Assembly (NCBI RefSeq): GCF_018613415.1
Contig: NZ_JAGGQG010000031.1
Coordinates: forward strand, 1-64,000
Source: Bacillus sp. ISL-18
Lineage (GTDB): Bacteria; Bacillota; Bacilli; Bacillales; Cytobacillaceae
DNA: 64,000 nt
Direction of reading: 5' to 3'
This document shows positions 17,849-28,050 of the stretch, piece after piece. A model generated the notes under the pieces. That model searched no databases. It was not told the DNA's origin and was given only the letters and a program-made list of their open reading frames with translations. Within the stretch, counting starts at the first letter, position 1. Each line of letters begins with the position of its first letter. Position numbers and translations under genes: made by a program.

Positions 17849-19008
17849 TCAAAGCTCTATTTTTAACAATGGTATCTTGCATATTATTTTTAACAGGATG
17901 CTGGTCACGCGTGGAAATAAATGAACGGTCGTTTGTATCATCCATCCTAGTGGATAAGGGGAAAAACGGCAATATTGATGTAACCTTGACCTTCCCACTC
18001 CCCAACCGGCTTGCAACAGGCCAATCAGGCGGATCGCTGTCATTGGGGAAACCTTATGCCACCTTAACTTACTCAGGCACAAATATCTCGCAAGCCTTTC
18101 ATAAAATGCAGGTGGACCTGCCGCGGAAAATTAGTTTTGGACAAGCGAAACTTGTGATTATTGGGCAAGAAATGGCAAAGGAAGGAATTAAAAAAATATT
18201 GGAATTTATTATTCGTGAACCCAGCCTCAACATCAATCTAGCTATGTTTGTAGCACCCGGAAAGGCAAAGGAAGTTATTTACATGGCTCCAACCTTTGAA
18301 AAGTCGCAAACACGAATCCTGTTAGGTTTTAGTAAAAATGAAATTGCCCTATTAACTACACCTAAGGACTTCCTTGAAACAGTAAATGGTGATATGGCTG
18401 TCAGTATTTTAAAAGTAGGAAAACGCAAAATGGTTAGTGAAAATGGCAAAAAGGTCGTTTGGGTTGGTACTGATGGGGTCGCCTTATTTAAAAATTACAA
18501 AATGGTCGGTAAACTTACAGCTTATGAAGGACGGGGTGCCCTTTGGCTGCGAAACACAATCAAACAGGCGTTAGTCACCATTCATTCCCCAACGGATCAC
18601 AAAGAAATTAACTTAACCGTATTGCAGGCAAAAGCAAAAATACATCCATCAAAAAACGAACCATATGCATTTGATGTACACTTCAATGTTGAGGATGACC
18701 TTGCTGAATCAGACTCAACGATCGATTTAAGTAGGGAAGCAAACATTAAAAAGTTAGAATTAATTGCAGAAAAAGATATTAGAAAAAGGATTGAGGCAGC
18801 CTTTACCACCTCTAAAAAAGCAGGTGCTGATGCCTTTCAATTTGGTGAATATTTATCATGGTACAAACCAAAAATATGGAAAAAAGCACAAAGGAATTGG
18901 ACATCAATTTATCAAGACAAAGTAAAACTTAATATCACTGTTGATTTAAAAATTAAACGCAGAGGTACCGAGAATAATCCATTTTGGACAAAGGAATTAA
19001 GCTCATGA
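17845..19008 (+). CDS. GerA-family spore germination receptor subunit C (lipoprotein)
   Basis: The 387-residue protein has a lipoprotein signal with lipobox LTGC (Cys19) followed by WSRVEINERSFVSSILVDKG, typical of GerAC-type subunits that sit on the outer face of the spore inner membrane. The TTG start overlaps the TGA of the A gene (ATTGA), indicating translational coupling; GAGGAAGATGAGGA upstream serves as RBS. Confidence 0.92.
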   Translation: MIKALFLTMVSCILFLTGCWSRVEINERSFVSSILVDKGKNGNIDVTLTFPLPNRLATGQSGGSLSLGKPYATLTYSGTNISQAFHKMQVDLPRKISFGQAKLVIIGQEMAKEGIKKILEFIIREPSLNINLAMFVAPGKAKEVIYMAPTFEKSQTRILLGFSKNEIALLTTPKDFLETVNGDMAVSILKVGKRKMVSENGKKVVWVGTDGVALFKNYKMVGKLTAYEGRGALWLRNTIKQALVTIHSPTDHKEINLTVLQAKAKIHPSKNEPYAFDVHFNVEDDLAESDSTIDLSREANIKKLELIAEKDIRKRIEAAFTTSKKAGADAFQFGEYLSWYKPKIWKKAQRNWTSIYQDKVKLNITVDLKIKRRGTENNPFWTKELSS

Positions 19009-19223
19009 TGATCATTATTCTATTTTTCCTCATTATCTTTTTATACGAATGGAATTACCTTAAGAATCGAAATCGAAAGAAAAGAACCTTCTTCATTGTC
19101 TTATGTATCATGGGCGTTTCGTTCTGTTATTGTCTATCTACTCACCTTTTCAAGTATAGTCTGGATCCCAATGATTTAATTGAAATCCTTTTTAAACCGC
19201 TGCAAAAAAAGATTATAAGTTAG
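19005..19223 (+). CDS. Small membrane protein of the germination operon
   Basis: A 72-residue protein with two hydrophobic helices (about residues 2-16 and 30-48) separated by a basic segment KNRNRKKR. Its ATG overlaps the stop of the C subunit gene (ATGA), so it is translationally coupled and very likely real. Small extra ORFs occur in some ger operons (for example GerD-like or gerK/gerX-associated peptides), but I cannot assign this one to a named family. A role in receptor assembly or tuning is only a guess. Confidence 0.75.
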   Translation: MMIIILFFLIIFLYEWNYLKNRNRKKRTFFIVLCIMGVSFCYCLSTHLFKYSLDPNDLIEILFKPLQKKIIS

Positions 19224-19234
19224 GTGGGGCATCG

Positions 19235-20353
19235 TTGAAAACAGAGGGAATCTCTCAACAACAAATCATCCAATTTTTAATTCTCTTTTTTTACTCAACA
19301 TTTGTTGGATTTTCTTCGGTTCAACTCATTAAAATGGCACAATATGATTCTTTAATTGTCATTTTTATCGGGGGTCTAAGTGCTGTTGTTCAAGCCTTAA
19401 TAGGAATAAAACTTGCCAATCGAAGACCAGATCAATTTATTGTGATTTATGGAAAAGAAATTTTTCCTTACTGGATTCATCTTTTCCTTATGGGGGCAAT
19501 GTTCTTTTTTTGCTTTCATGGCAGCGCCTTTATGTTAAGAGAGTATGAGGACTTCATTATCCAAGTCTATCTGCCGGAAACACCAAACTGGGCCATTGGG
19601 ATTCTCTTTGGTGCAACTGTCGCCATAATGGCTCGATTAGGTATCGTTACATTATTTCGATCAGCTCAAGGTTTATTTTTTATCACCATTTTCGCCATCC
19701 TTTTAAACACTCTCTTTGTTGGAAAAGAGCTAAGATGGGAGCGTTCAATCGCTTTTATAACCAATCATGATTTCCAAGGAATTCTACAAGGAGGTTATTT
19801 TATTTCGCCCTTTTTCTGCGAGATAGTCCTCTTAATTTTTATCTTTCCTTATATTATGGATAAGAAAAGAACAAGAAGATCGCTTTTCTGGGCGATATTC
19901 TTTTCAATTAGTTTGATTATCATCTATATTGGTATTTTAATACTACTTTTCGGCCCAAATTTAACGGTACATTTAGCCTACCCAATATTAGAAATGGTTC
20001 GATTCATTAAAATCGCTGAATTTATTGAGAACTTAGATCCGCTATTAATTGCCGTGTGGTCTACAATGGTTTATATCAAAATTAGCTTTTTCTTTTATCT
20101 GGCCGTTCAAATCCTTGCTCAGTTATTAAAACTAAAAGATTACAGACCCTTAACCTTTTCCTTAGCCGCAGTTGTGGTTTCAATGTCGGTAACGATGGCG
20201 GAGAACTATGCCAGTCTTATTGATGTTTATGAACACGCATGGCCTACCTTCGCCCTCTGTGTAGAGTCCATCCCATTATTATACCTTCTAATGGATACCA
20301 TTAAGAATTATGTAAATAAGAAGTCGATGAACCAAATCGAGAAAAAACCATAA
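19235..20353 (+). CDS. GerA-family spore germination receptor subunit B
   Basis: The 372-residue protein has about ten membrane helices of the GerAB/APC-related family (starting KTEGISQQQIIQFLILFFYSTF). The B subunit is the putative germinant-binding component. The start is TTG at 19235 with TAGGTGGGG upstream, 11 nt after the small gene. It closes the operon; a strong terminator follows. Confidence 0.9.
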   Translation: MKTEGISQQQIIQFLILFFYSTFVGFSSVQLIKMAQYDSLIVIFIGGLSAVVQALIGIKLANRRPDQFIVIYGKEIFPYWIHLFLMGAMFFFCFHGSAFMLREYEDFIIQVYLPETPNWAIGILFGATVAIMARLGIVTLFRSAQGLFFITIFAILLNTLFVGKELRWERSIAFITNHDFQGILQGGYFISPFFCEIVLLIFIFPYIMDKKRTRRSLFWAIFFSISLIIIYIGILILLFGPNLTVHLAYPILEMVRFIKIAEFIENLDPLLIAVWSTMVYIKISFFFYLAVQILAQLLKLKDYRPLTFSLAAVVVSMSVTMAENYASLIDVYEHAWPTFALCVESIPLLYLLMDTIKNYVNKKSMNQIEKKP

Positions 20354-20380
20354 AAGAGCAAGGACATTGTCCTTGCTCTT
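20354..20380. terminator. Bidirectional terminator between the ger operon and cshA
   Basis: A perfect inverted repeat AAGAGCAAGGACA/TGTCCTTGCTCTT lies between the convergent genes. On the minus strand it is followed by TTA with modest T content; on the plus strand by CTAATGTTT. It probably serves both. Confidence 0.75.
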
Positions 20381-20387
20381 CTAATGT

Positions 20388-21878
20388 TTATTGATGGTTA
20401 TAACTTCTTGGCTTTGATGTCTTACCGCCAGTCCGCTTTTCACCGCTTCTTGGTTTTACCGGTGCTTTTTTTCGGTTACGATCAGAGTTGTATGAACCTC
20501 TAGAGTCGTCCCTTCTACGACGGTCTCCACGATCAAACTGTTTTCTATCTCTTTTTTGTGGAAGTGGAGATTCTTCAGTTAATTTAACAGGAGTCGTATC
20601 CGGCTCTTTTGTTAACATCTTTAAGACTGCAGCCACAACTGTTTGAGCATCATTGCCATCTAATAATTCTTGTGCTGCTGCTTTGTAATAATGAAGGTTG
20701 TTGGATTCAATTGTTTGTACAATTTTATCTACAACTGCACGCTGTTGACCTTCCAAAGCCTCATCAAGGGTTGGAGCCTGCATTCTTTCCATCTTCCTCT
20801 TCGTTGTTTTTTCCACAACGGCAAGGTAAGATTTCTCACGTGGTGTGATGAAAGTCATCGCAACACCAGTCTTTCCGGCACGGCCAGTACGTCCAATACG
20901 GTGAACGTAGCTCTCTGGATCCTGCGGAATATCAAAGTTATATACATGTGTAACGCCGGAAATATCCAGACCCCTTGCTGCTACGTCTGTTGCAACAAGC
21001 ACATCCACTGTTCCTTCTTTAAACTTTCGAAGGACCGACATACGCTTTGCTTGAGTTAAATCGCCATGAATACCCTCTGCTGTATATCCTCTTAAAGTCA
21101 ATGCTTCTGATAATTCATCCACACGGCGCTTTGTCCGTCCAAAAACAATCGCAAGTTCAGGTGACTGAATATCAAGAAGTCTTGTTAATACATCAAATTT
21201 ATTTCTTTCTTGCACTTCAATATAATATTGTTCAATTAAAGGAACGGTCATCTCTTTCGTTTTTACACGAACAATTTGCGGCTCCTTCATGAATTTTTCT
21301 GCCATTCTTTGAATTGGAGCTGGCATTGTCGCAGAGAACAATAGTGTTTGACGCTCAGCTGGTGTTGCAGCAAGAATCGATTCAATATCCTCGATGAATC
21401 CCATGTTTAACATTTCATCTGCTTCATCCAGAATAACCGTATTGACGGTATCTAAGCGCATTGTTTTCCGATTAATATGGTCTAGAACCCGTCCAGGGGT
21501 ACCAACAATAATATGTGGAGCTTTCTTTAATGAGCGGATTTGCCGGCTAATATCCTGACCACCATAAATCGGCAGTACGCGGACTCTTTTTCCTGACCCA
21601 ATTTTATAGAGCTCTTCGGAAACCTGGATCGCTAATTCACGAGTTGGCGCAATAATGATCCCTTGAATGGCATCCCTTTTTGTATCAACTTTCTCCACCA
21701 ACGGAATACCAAAAGCAGCTGTTTTACCAGTTCCTGTCTGAGCTTGCCCGATCAAATCAATACCTTTTAGCCCCAACGGAATAGTTTCGGATTGGATTGG
21801 TGTAGCTTCCTCAAAACCCATTTTGAGAACAGCTTTTAAGGTGGCCTGACTTATGCCTAATTCTTCAAACTTTGTCAA
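20388..21878 (-). CDS. cshA: DEAD-box RNA helicase CshA
   Basis: The helicase has all core motifs: Q-motif region GFEEATPIQ, motif I AQTGTGKT, Ia PTRELA, II DEAD, III SAT, and [12 protein letters not shown], then a basic Arg/Lys-rich tail of about 80 residues ending in PRSYNHQ. CshA is the cold-shock/RNA-degradosome helicase of bacilli. The open frame starts with an ATG at 21887 only 1 nt from AAGGAG; the in-frame TTG at 21878 is 10 nt away and is the more likely start. It follows murF and an esterase gene, close to the B. subtilis order ddl-murF-cshA. Confidence 0.93.
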   Translation of the reverse strand: MTKFEELGISQATLKAVLKMGFEEATPIQSETIPLGLKGIDLIGQAQTGTGKTAAFGIPLVEKVDTKRDAIQGIIIAPTRELAIQVSEELYKIGSGKRVRVLPIYGGQDISRQIRSLKKAPHIIVGTPGRVLDHINRKTMRLDTVNTVILDEADEMLNMGFIEDIESILAATPAERQTLLFSATMPAPIQRMAEKFMKEPQIVRVKTKEMTVPLIEQYYIEVQERNKFDVLTRLLDIQSPELAIVFGRTKRRVDELSEALTLRGYTAEGIHGDLTQAKRMSVLRKFKEGTVDVLVATDVAARGLDISGVTHVYNFDIPQDPESYVHRIGRTGRAGKTGVAMTFITPREKSYLAVVEKTTKRKMERMQAPTLDEALEGQQRAVVDKIVQTIESNNLHYYKAAAQELLDGNDAQTVVAAVLKMLTKEPDTTPVKLTEESPLPQKRDRKQFDRGDRRRRDDSRGSYNSDRNRKKAPVKPRSGEKRTGGKTSKPRSYNHQ

Positions 21879-22103
21879 TGTGTTCATTCTCCTTCATCTA
21901 TATGGAAATATTTGGTATATAAGTGCTGAATATACAAACATACGCATCAAAATGCGGTAATATTACTTCTTTATTTTACCAAAAAAAAGACATTCTCCAA
22001 AAGAGTATGCCCTTCAATCATCGTCCTTTAGACACGTTGATGAATATCATACCACTATTACTAGTATTTTGCAATAAAGACATGTTTTAAACCAGTCTTT
22101 ATC

Positions 22104-22802
22104 TTAAATAGTCCTTTTCTCCATTAAAAACTCCAGCACTTGAGAAAACAGGGTATCCCGTTCCTCACAGTGGCAAATAAGATGCTTGGAATGCTTGAAA
22201 AGGGCGAGTTTTTTCTGTTTGGCACTTATCGTATGGAATAAATATTCAGCGCTTTTAGGCGGCACAATCCCGTCACACTCCCCTTGTGCAATGAAGGTTG
22301 GCACGTTTACCTGATGCAGTAGAGGTTTAATAAAAGAAACAAGCCTGCGGAATTGCAAGGTAGCCGCAAAGGGTGTTTCTGTTATTTTTCGTTTATAACG
22401 GAGAAATAATTCATTTTCCTGTAATTTTCCGCGCAGGTAATCTTTTATGATCTCTTTAATGTCAACTGCTAATTGCTTGGGGTTCACATAGTAGGCAGCA
22501 GCACTCAAAAGAATAAGCCTGTCCACAGGGTATTGGGCGGCAAGATAGCTGGCTATCATTCCACCCATTGAAAAACCTACCACATATACCGTGTCACAGG
22601 TATCAATTAGTTTTGTCAATTCGGCTTCAGCATGATTGATCCACTCTTGATAGTGCACCCCCTTTAGGGAGCCGGGAACACCATGCCCCGGCAGTGTGGG
22701 AACACTAATCTTCCAATCCGTTCGTTCTTTTAAAAACTCTGCCAGGGGCTCGACTTCGTAAGGAGCACCCGTAAAGCCATGAATCAGTAAGCAGCCAATC
22801 AT
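22104..22802 (-). CDS. Alpha/beta hydrolase, carboxylesterase type
   Basis: The 232-residue protein is a small serine esterase close to Geobacillus Est30/YvaK. The oxyanion motif is IHGFTG, the nucleophile Ser78 lies in GFSMGG, and Asp177 (ECDGIVPP) and His207 complete the triad. No signal peptide is present, so it is cytosolic. It is 20 nt downstream of murF and probably co-transcribed. The natural substrate is unknown; short to medium acyl esters are typical. Confidence 0.88.
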   Translation of the reverse strand: MIGCLLIHGFTGAPYEVEPLAEFLKERTDWKISVPTLPGHGVPGSLKGVHYQEWINHAEAELTKLIDTCDTVYVVGFSMGGMIASYLAAQYPVDRLILLSAAAYYVNPKQLAVDIKEIIKDYLRGKLQENELFLRYKRKITETPFAATLQFRRLVSFIKPLLHQVNVPTFIAQGECDGIVPPKSAEYLFHTISAKQKKLALFKHSKHLICHCEERDTLFSQVLEFLMEKRTI

Positions 22803-22822
22803 CTTCTCACCTGCCCGTCCCT

Positions 22823-24202
22823 TTACTTCTTTTGTAAGGATTGAACAATCTCCTCTAATCTCATTCCGCGTGAAGCTTTTACAAGAACAAGCGTGGTTTC
22901 ATCTACAAATGTTTTTAGCTTTTCAATTAGTTTTGACTTATCTGTAAAGGCAAATACCTGATTCTCGCCTAAAGCTTGACTTGCCCCTTTGGCAATATGT
23001 CCGCCTAACTCCCCATAGGTGAACAGATAATCAATTTTTTCTGGGTTTAGTTGTGAGCCTACTTGCAGATGGTACTGTTCTTCCTGCGGTCCCAGCTCGA
23101 GCATATCTCCGAGAACGAGGATTTTTCGTTTATAACCTTGAAGATTGGATACCAATTCGATCGCTGCTATCATGGATGTCGGGCTGGCATTATAAGCATC
23201 GTTGATAATCTTTTCACCTTGTTTTCCTTCGACTAACTCCATTCGCATGTTTGTCAGCTTAATATTAGCCAATCCTGGATTCATTTTTTCAAATGGAATT
23301 GAAAAATAACGGGCAATCAGCATGGCGGCTAGTGCATTTAAAATATTATGCGTGCCGAGAACAGGAAGTTCAAAGGTCGTCTCGGATACGTTAATTTTAA
23401 AGGAGTTGCCTTGCTCGATTTGGGTTATATCCTTAGGATAAAGATCATTCGTTACATTTCTTCCAAAGGTTTGGATATTAATATTCCCTTTATATTCGAA
23501 AATCCGCTCCATTAATAAGGGCTCATCACCGTGAATCACGGCAAGTCCACCATCACGGAGTCCTTGAAGAATTTCAAGCTTTGCTTCGGCAATCGCTTCT
23601 CTTGAACCTAAGTCAAGTAAGTGAGATTCCCCAATGTTGGTAATCACTACAGCATCTGGACAGGCAAGTTTGGTCAGGAAAGCAATTTCCCCTCGGCCGC
23701 TCATTCCCATCTCCAATACCGCAATTTCAGTTTCCTCACTTAACCCTAAAACCGTTAATGGAAGTCCAAGATGGTTGTTGTAGTTCCCTTCCGTCTTTTG
23801 AACCTTATACTGGGTAGCTAATAAACTAGCTGTCATATCCTTTGTAGTGGTTTTACCATTACTGCCCGTAATCCCTACTACTTTTACTGATAATTCCTGT
23901 CGATATTTTCGTGCCATCTCCTGCAAAGCAACAAGGCAGTCGTCAACAAGTAAGATCGGCAGCCCTTGTGGCGGATTGGGTACATCCTTTTGCCATAGAG
24001 ATGCTGCTGCCCCTTTTTTGATTGCCTCTTCTACATACTTGTGACCGTCGGCATGTTCGCCTTTAAAAGGGACAAATAAATTTCCTGCTTGAACTTTTCG
24101 CGTGTCGATGGTAACCCCCTCAATGACAATATCAGCGAATGGGGTAATATCATTTATGGCGGAGGCCATGTCTGAAATCTGTTTTAAAGAACGTTTGATC
24201 AA
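22823..24202 (-). CDS. murF: UDP-MurNAc-tripeptide:D-Ala-D-Ala ligase
   Basis: The 459-residue Mur ligase adds D-Ala-D-Ala to the UDP-MurNAc tripeptide. The ATP loop GITGSNGKTTTKD and the segments EGNYNNHLGLPLTVL and NDAYNASPTSM are typical of MurF. The start is TTG at 24202 with GGAGGG upstream. It lies downstream of ddl, which makes its substrate, the conserved Bacillus order. Confidence 0.96.
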   Translation of the reverse strand: MIKRSLKQISDMASAINDITPFADIVIEGVTIDTRKVQAGNLFVPFKGEHADGHKYVEEAIKKGAAASLWQKDVPNPPQGLPILLVDDCLVALQEMARKYRQELSVKVVGITGSNGKTTTKDMTASLLATQYKVQKTEGNYNNHLGLPLTVLGLSEETEIAVLEMGMSGRGEIAFLTKLACPDAVVITNIGESHLLDLGSREAIAEAKLEILQGLRDGGLAVIHGDEPLLMERIFEYKGNINIQTFGRNVTNDLYPKDITQIEQGNSFKINVSETTFELPVLGTHNILNALAAMLIARYFSIPFEKMNPGLANIKLTNMRMELVEGKQGEKIINDAYNASPTSMIAAIELVSNLQGYKRKILVLGDMLELGPQEEQYHLQVGSQLNPEKIDYLFTYGELGGHIAKGASQALGENQVFAFTDKSKLIEKLKTFVDETTLVLVKASRGMRLEEIVQSLQKK

Positions 24203-24275
24203 TTGGTTTCCCTCCTTTTTTTATTTGCTAAATAGAAACGGACACGGCAGCTGAGCCGTGCCTCCATTATTTTAA

Positions 24276-25355
24276 TTAAAAGGTATACTTAATCTGCTGT
24301 TTCTCCGCATGGCGCTCTTTGGCAAGCTGAACAAGTCGTTCAATCAACTGCGGATACTCTATGCCTGTATGCTTCCATAAAAGCGGGAACATACTGAAAG
24401 GGGTGAAGCCCGGCATCGTATTTACCTCATTAATGAAGGCTTTGCCATCCTTTGTTAAGAAGAAATCAGCACGAACAAGTCCAGAACAGTCGAGTGCTTT
24501 AAAAGCACGAACAGCCATCTCCTTCATTTGTTCATACTCTTCTTTGGTTACCTCAGCAGGGATAATTAACGCTGTTTCCCCATCCTCATACTTCGCTTTG
24601 TAATCATAAAAATCTTTCTTCGGAACGATTTCACCGGCTACCGAGCATTCCGGATCATCATTGCCAAGAACTGCGATTTCAACCTCACGGGCAACGACTC
24701 CTTGTTCAATAATGACTTTCCGGTCAAATTGGAAGGCCTCAACAAATGCAGCATCTAATTCAGCACGATTGGTACATTTGCTGATTCCCACACTAGAGCC
24801 AAGATTAGCTGGTTTAACAAAGCACGGATAACCAAGCTGTTCTTCTACACGAGTATAGGCCTCTTCCTTCGCCTTCGCCCATTCACTTTTGATGAAAGAA
24901 ACATAGTCAACCTGAGCCAGCCCTGCTTGCTCAAAAATATTTTTCATCAACACTTTATCCATACCAGCGGCTGACGCAAGAACTCCATTTCCCACATACG
25001 GCAAATTAAGCAGCTCTAATAAGCCTTGGACCGTCCCGTCTTCACCATTTGGCCCATGTAGTAATGGAAAAATAACATCAAGCGCTGCAGCTTCCTGCTG
25101 ATTGGCCTGAAAAAGGGCAGGCGCCAAGGTTAAAGGGGATAACTGAGGCGCATTGGTGAATTCAAGTGCTTGAACATTTTCAACCGGCTCAAGCAGCTGC
25201 GGTCCTTTAATCCACTGTCCTTCAACATTTATATAAATGGGGTAAATTTCAAATTTTTCAAGGTCTAATGCTCGCATGACAGCTAGAGCTGTCTGTAAGG
25301 AAACCTTATGCTCAGCAGATTTCCCTCCATATAACAAACCTAATTTTGTTTTCAT
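24276..25355 (-). CDS. ddl: D-alanine:D-alanine ligase
   Basis: The 359-residue ATP-grasp enzyme forms D-Ala-D-Ala. It shows [11 protein letters not shown] at the N-terminus, the ATP-grasp segments [17 protein letters not shown] and VARADFF-like LVRADFF, and the metal site [11 protein letters not shown]. Length and motifs are normal. RBS TTTGGAGGA precedes the ATG. It precedes murF by 73 nt. Confidence 0.96.
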   Translation of the reverse strand: MKTKLGLLYGGKSAEHKVSLQTALAVMRALDLEKFEIYPIYINVEGQWIKGPQLLEPVENVQALEFTNAPQLSPLTLAPALFQANQQEAAALDVIFPLLHGPNGEDGTVQGLLELLNLPYVGNGVLASAAGMDKVLMKNIFEQAGLAQVDYVSFIKSEWAKAKEEAYTRVEEQLGYPCFVKPANLGSSVGISKCTNRAELDAAFVEAFQFDRKVIIEQGVVAREVEIAVLGNDDPECSVAGEIVPKKDFYDYKAKYEDGETALIIPAEVTKEEYEQMKEMAVRAFKALDCSGLVRADFFLTKDGKAFINEVNTMPGFTPFSMFPLLWKHTGIEYPQLIERLVQLAKERHAEKQQIKYTF

Positions 25356-25631
25356 TTCTATTCCTCCAAATTCTCTCTCACATTTTATTTTACCATTTTA
25401 CTAATTAAGAAAGGAAATGTCGCAGACCTGTTTTTACATGTTTTTTTCCCTTATGTATTATTTTATGATGCCAAGTGCTTGCTTCAATACCGTCTATCAG
25501 CATTTTGTCACGATGTCTATCCATAAGGCCTGTTTTTCCTGCATAATAGGGGTTAACAAAGAAAGCGCGAGCACTTCTTATGAAGCACGATCAAGACGAA
25601 AGCTAGGGAAGAATAAACTTCCATTTATAAG
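25356..25631. other. Intergenic stretch upstream of ddl
   Basis: This holds the ddl promoter region. On the minus strand an open frame of 39 codons (25524-25405, His/Lys-rich, beginning MDRHRDKMLIDG) exists without a convincing ribosome binding site. I do not recognise it and do not call it a gene. Confidence 0.35.
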
Positions 25632-25662
25632 AAAAACAGTCCTGCCACTAGGACTGTTTTTC
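25632..25662 (-). terminator. Terminator of the 26443-25667 gene
   Basis: AAAACAGTCC/GGACTGTTTT arms; the minus strand continues with TTTTTC. It follows the stop codon of the unknown gene directly. Confidence 0.85.
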
Positions 25663-25666
25663 TATC

Positions 25667-26443
25667 TTATACGACATTGAGCTTCCACTCTTTTGTTCTC
25701 TTATCAAAGATGAGTTTGGCATGGTATGGCTTATTGGAAATGTCTTGATACTCCTCATACATATCATCCATATTATCAAAATCGCCCATGACCCAAATCG
25801 GAATATCAATTCTTGTCCGCTGGTGTTCCGCATCTCGTAAGGATATACAAATACCCTCTTTCATAAACGGTGTTAACGAGAGAAGAAATTCTTTATTGAC
25901 CTGCGGATAACTCCGTTTCTTTCTGATTCCAAGGATCGTTTTTTCAAGCTTTAGTTCCCCAAGCTTAACGGCAATCACTTCACTTAGTAAGTGAAAAAAG
26001 TCCTTAAAGCTTCGATAATAAATTTTGTTATACCACCCATCATCATGCGCTAAATAAACAAAGCGATTGCCTAGTTTATTGTAAAAGGGCAGCTTTAAAT
26101 GCTGCTTCTGATGTCCTAGGTATAATAATTCAGCTAATTCCTGACCAGAAAGTTCATTCAATACTTCTTCCTCTGTGAAATCAATCCAGCAAAAGTTTCC
26201 GTAACTGTAAACATCCTCTGCTGCTAACTTATCAATTCGGTCATCCGGACAATAATCGAGCAGGGTATGCATATTAAAATCAGCATCATCAAAACGGTGC
26301 TTGAGTAAAAGCAGATGATTTAATGAACCTGAAAAAGCAGCAGCAAATTCGCTGAATTCGATACCGTAGGACATGACATACTGGTCGGATTGATTAAGAT
26401 GAACATAGATAAGATCCCGTATGTCTTGATGATGCTTTTTCAA
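25667..26443 (-). CDS. Conserved protein of unknown function
   Basis: A soluble 258-residue protein with no signal peptide or membrane helix and no motif I recognise. The N-terminus reads MKKHHQDIRDLIYVHLNQ, and the C-terminal half ends in an acidic patch (GDFDNMDDMYEEYQD) before a short basic tail. The open frame extends 21 codons further, but GGAGG lies 9 nt before an in-frame TTG at 26443, which I take as the start. It is monocistronic with its own terminator and divergent from mgtE. Similar proteins exist in bacilli to my memory, without a known role. Confidence 0.65.
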   Translation of the reverse strand: MKKHHQDIRDLIYVHLNQSDQYVMSYGIEFSEFAAAFSGSLNHLLLLKHRFDDADFNMHTLLDYCPDDRIDKLAAEDVYSYGNFCWIDFTEEEVLNELSGQELAELLYLGHQKQHLKLPFYNKLGNRFVYLAHDDGWYNKIYYRSFKDFFHLLSEVIAVKLGELKLEKTILGIRKKRSYPQVNKEFLLSLTPFMKEGICISLRDAEHQRTRIDIPIWVMGDFDNMDDMYEEYQDISNKPYHAKLIFDKRTKEWKLNVV

Positions 26444-26691
26444 AGCCAAACTCCTCCGTTCAACCATATGTAATATGTTAATGGACAGTTTCCGTGAAAC
26501 TTCCAATTTTCCTTTTGTAAGTCCTTCCTTATTTTATCAAATTATAGGCCTAATAGCATATTTCATTTCTTTTACAAAAAATTTTCAGCAATTACACATA
26601 CTACTTTATATATCCTACTTGTTATTATTTGTTCATCTACCATTTTTAATAGCTAATTTTTAAAAGCACCCATAGAAAGGGGCAATTTAAG

Positions 26692-28050
26692 ATGATAAAA
26701 AATATGACGGCAGATGAAATAAGCCTTTATATTATTAAAACACTAAAGGAAAATAAAAAAGCTGAATTTGAAACCATCCTTGAGGAACTCCAGCCTTATG
26801 ATATCGCTAAAATCTATAAGGACCTGCCGGAAAAGCATAAGGGCAGATTTTTACTATTTCTAAACACTGATGTATTAGCAGACTTAATGGAGGAGCTTGA
26901 TAAGGAGGAACAGCTTGGGTTATTAAATATTCTTGGAATTGAAAAATCCAGTAAAGTTTTAGACTTGATGGACAATGATGATTTAGCCCTGTTGTTAAAT
27001 GAATTATCCCCAGAGAAAAAGGATTCCCTTTTATCTGGAATGAAGAAAGAGGAGTCTCATGCCGTTCAAGGCATTATGAATTATCCGCCGGAAACGGCGG
27101 GGCGAGTGATGACCAATCGCTTTGTTTGGATTCGGGACTATTTTACAGTCAGGGAAGCCGTAGACAAGTTTAAAATATTTGCCGAGTTTGCTGAATCGAT
27201 TAACTACTTGTATGTCATTGATGAGGACCGGAAGCTGGTTGGCGTTGTCTCGTACCGCGATTTATTACTGGCCGAACCGGCGGAAAAAATCCGTGACATT
27301 ATGTACGAACGAGTGATTGCCGTTTCCGTTACAACCGACCAGGAAGTCGTTGCCCAAACGGCTGAACGATATGATTTTCTAGCCATACCTGTTGTGGATG
27401 AAAACTCTGTCTTAGTCGGGATTGTGACCGTCGATGACATTATTGATATTTTCATCCAAGAGGCGAATGAGGATATTGAAAAATTATCAGCTTCAGGGAA
27501 ATCGATTGACTTCGAAACAAAAACGCTAGTAGCTGCAGCGAGGCGGTTACCATGGCTGATTTTATTATTATTTATAGGTGTTATTTCTGGAAGGATCATT
27601 AGCAGTTTTGAGGAGACCCTGCAGAAAGTTGTCGCACTGGCCTTCTTTATGCCGATGATTGCTGGGATGACGGGAAATACCGGTACCCAGTCGCTCGCAG
27701 TGGTGGTCAGAGGCTTGATTACACAAGAGGTCAATAAAAAGGTGATTACTCGATTAGTTGCACGGGAGCTTGGTGTTGGGATTACAATTGGGGTAATCTG
27801 TGCGCTAATTATCGCCATTATCGCATACATCTGGCAAGGAAATTTAATTTTAGGTGCTGTCGTAGGTTCCTCGCTTTTTTTCACGCTCATTATTGGGACC
27901 CTTGCCGGGACGATTATTCCGTTGATCTTATATCGTTTGAAGATTGATCCAGCTGTAGCGTCAGGTCCGTTAATTACAACGTTAAATGATATCTTCTCGC
28001 TCATGACTTACTTTGGGATCGCAACGATGTTTTTGAAACATTTGATGTAA
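26692..28050 (+). CDS. mgtE: Magnesium transporter MgtE
   Basis: The 452-residue protein has the MgtE order: an acidic helical N-domain (about 1-125), two CBS domains (about 130-255, with YLYVIDEDRKLVGVVSYRDLL), and five membrane helices (about 280-450) with the pore segment GMTGNTGTQSLAVVVRGL. It is a Mg2+ channel gated by cytosolic Mg2+. The 185-nt upstream region is too short and lacks the M-box features, so no Mg riboswitch is called. Confidence 0.95.
   Translation: MIKNMTADEISLYIIKTLKENKKAEFETILEELQPYDIAKIYKDLPEKHKGRFLLFLNTDVLADLMEELDKEEQLGLLNILGIEKSSKVLDLMDNDDLALLLNELSPEKKDSLLSGMKKEESHAVQGIMNYPPETAGRVMTNRFVWIRDYFTVREAVDKFKIFAEFAESINYLYVIDEDRKLVGVVSYRDLLLAEPAEKIRDIMYERVIAVSVTTDQEVVAQTAERYDFLAIPVVDENSVLVGIVTVDDIIDIFIQEANEDIEKLSASGKSIDFETKTLVAAARRLPWLILLLFIGVISGRIISSFEETLQKVVALAFFMPMIAGMTGNTGTQSLAVVVRGLITQEVNKKVITRLVARELGVGITIGVICALIIAIIAYIWQGNLILGAVVGSSLFFTLIIGTLAGTIIPLILYRLKIDPAVASGPLITTLNDIFSLMTYFGIATMFLKHLM

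Noticed and set aside
20670-21059. 129-codon plus-strand frame antisense to cshA
   Set aside because: Shadow of the helicase gene; Cys-rich and without RBS.
26507-26691. M-box (Mg2+) riboswitch before mgtE
   Set aside because: The gap is only 185 nt, AT-rich, and lacks the conserved M-box core and a terminator hairpin.
27204-28004. 266-codon minus-strand frame inside mgtE
   Set aside because: Antisense shadow; the product is Ser/Thr/Ile-rich low-complexity sequence and mgtE is complete on the other strand.
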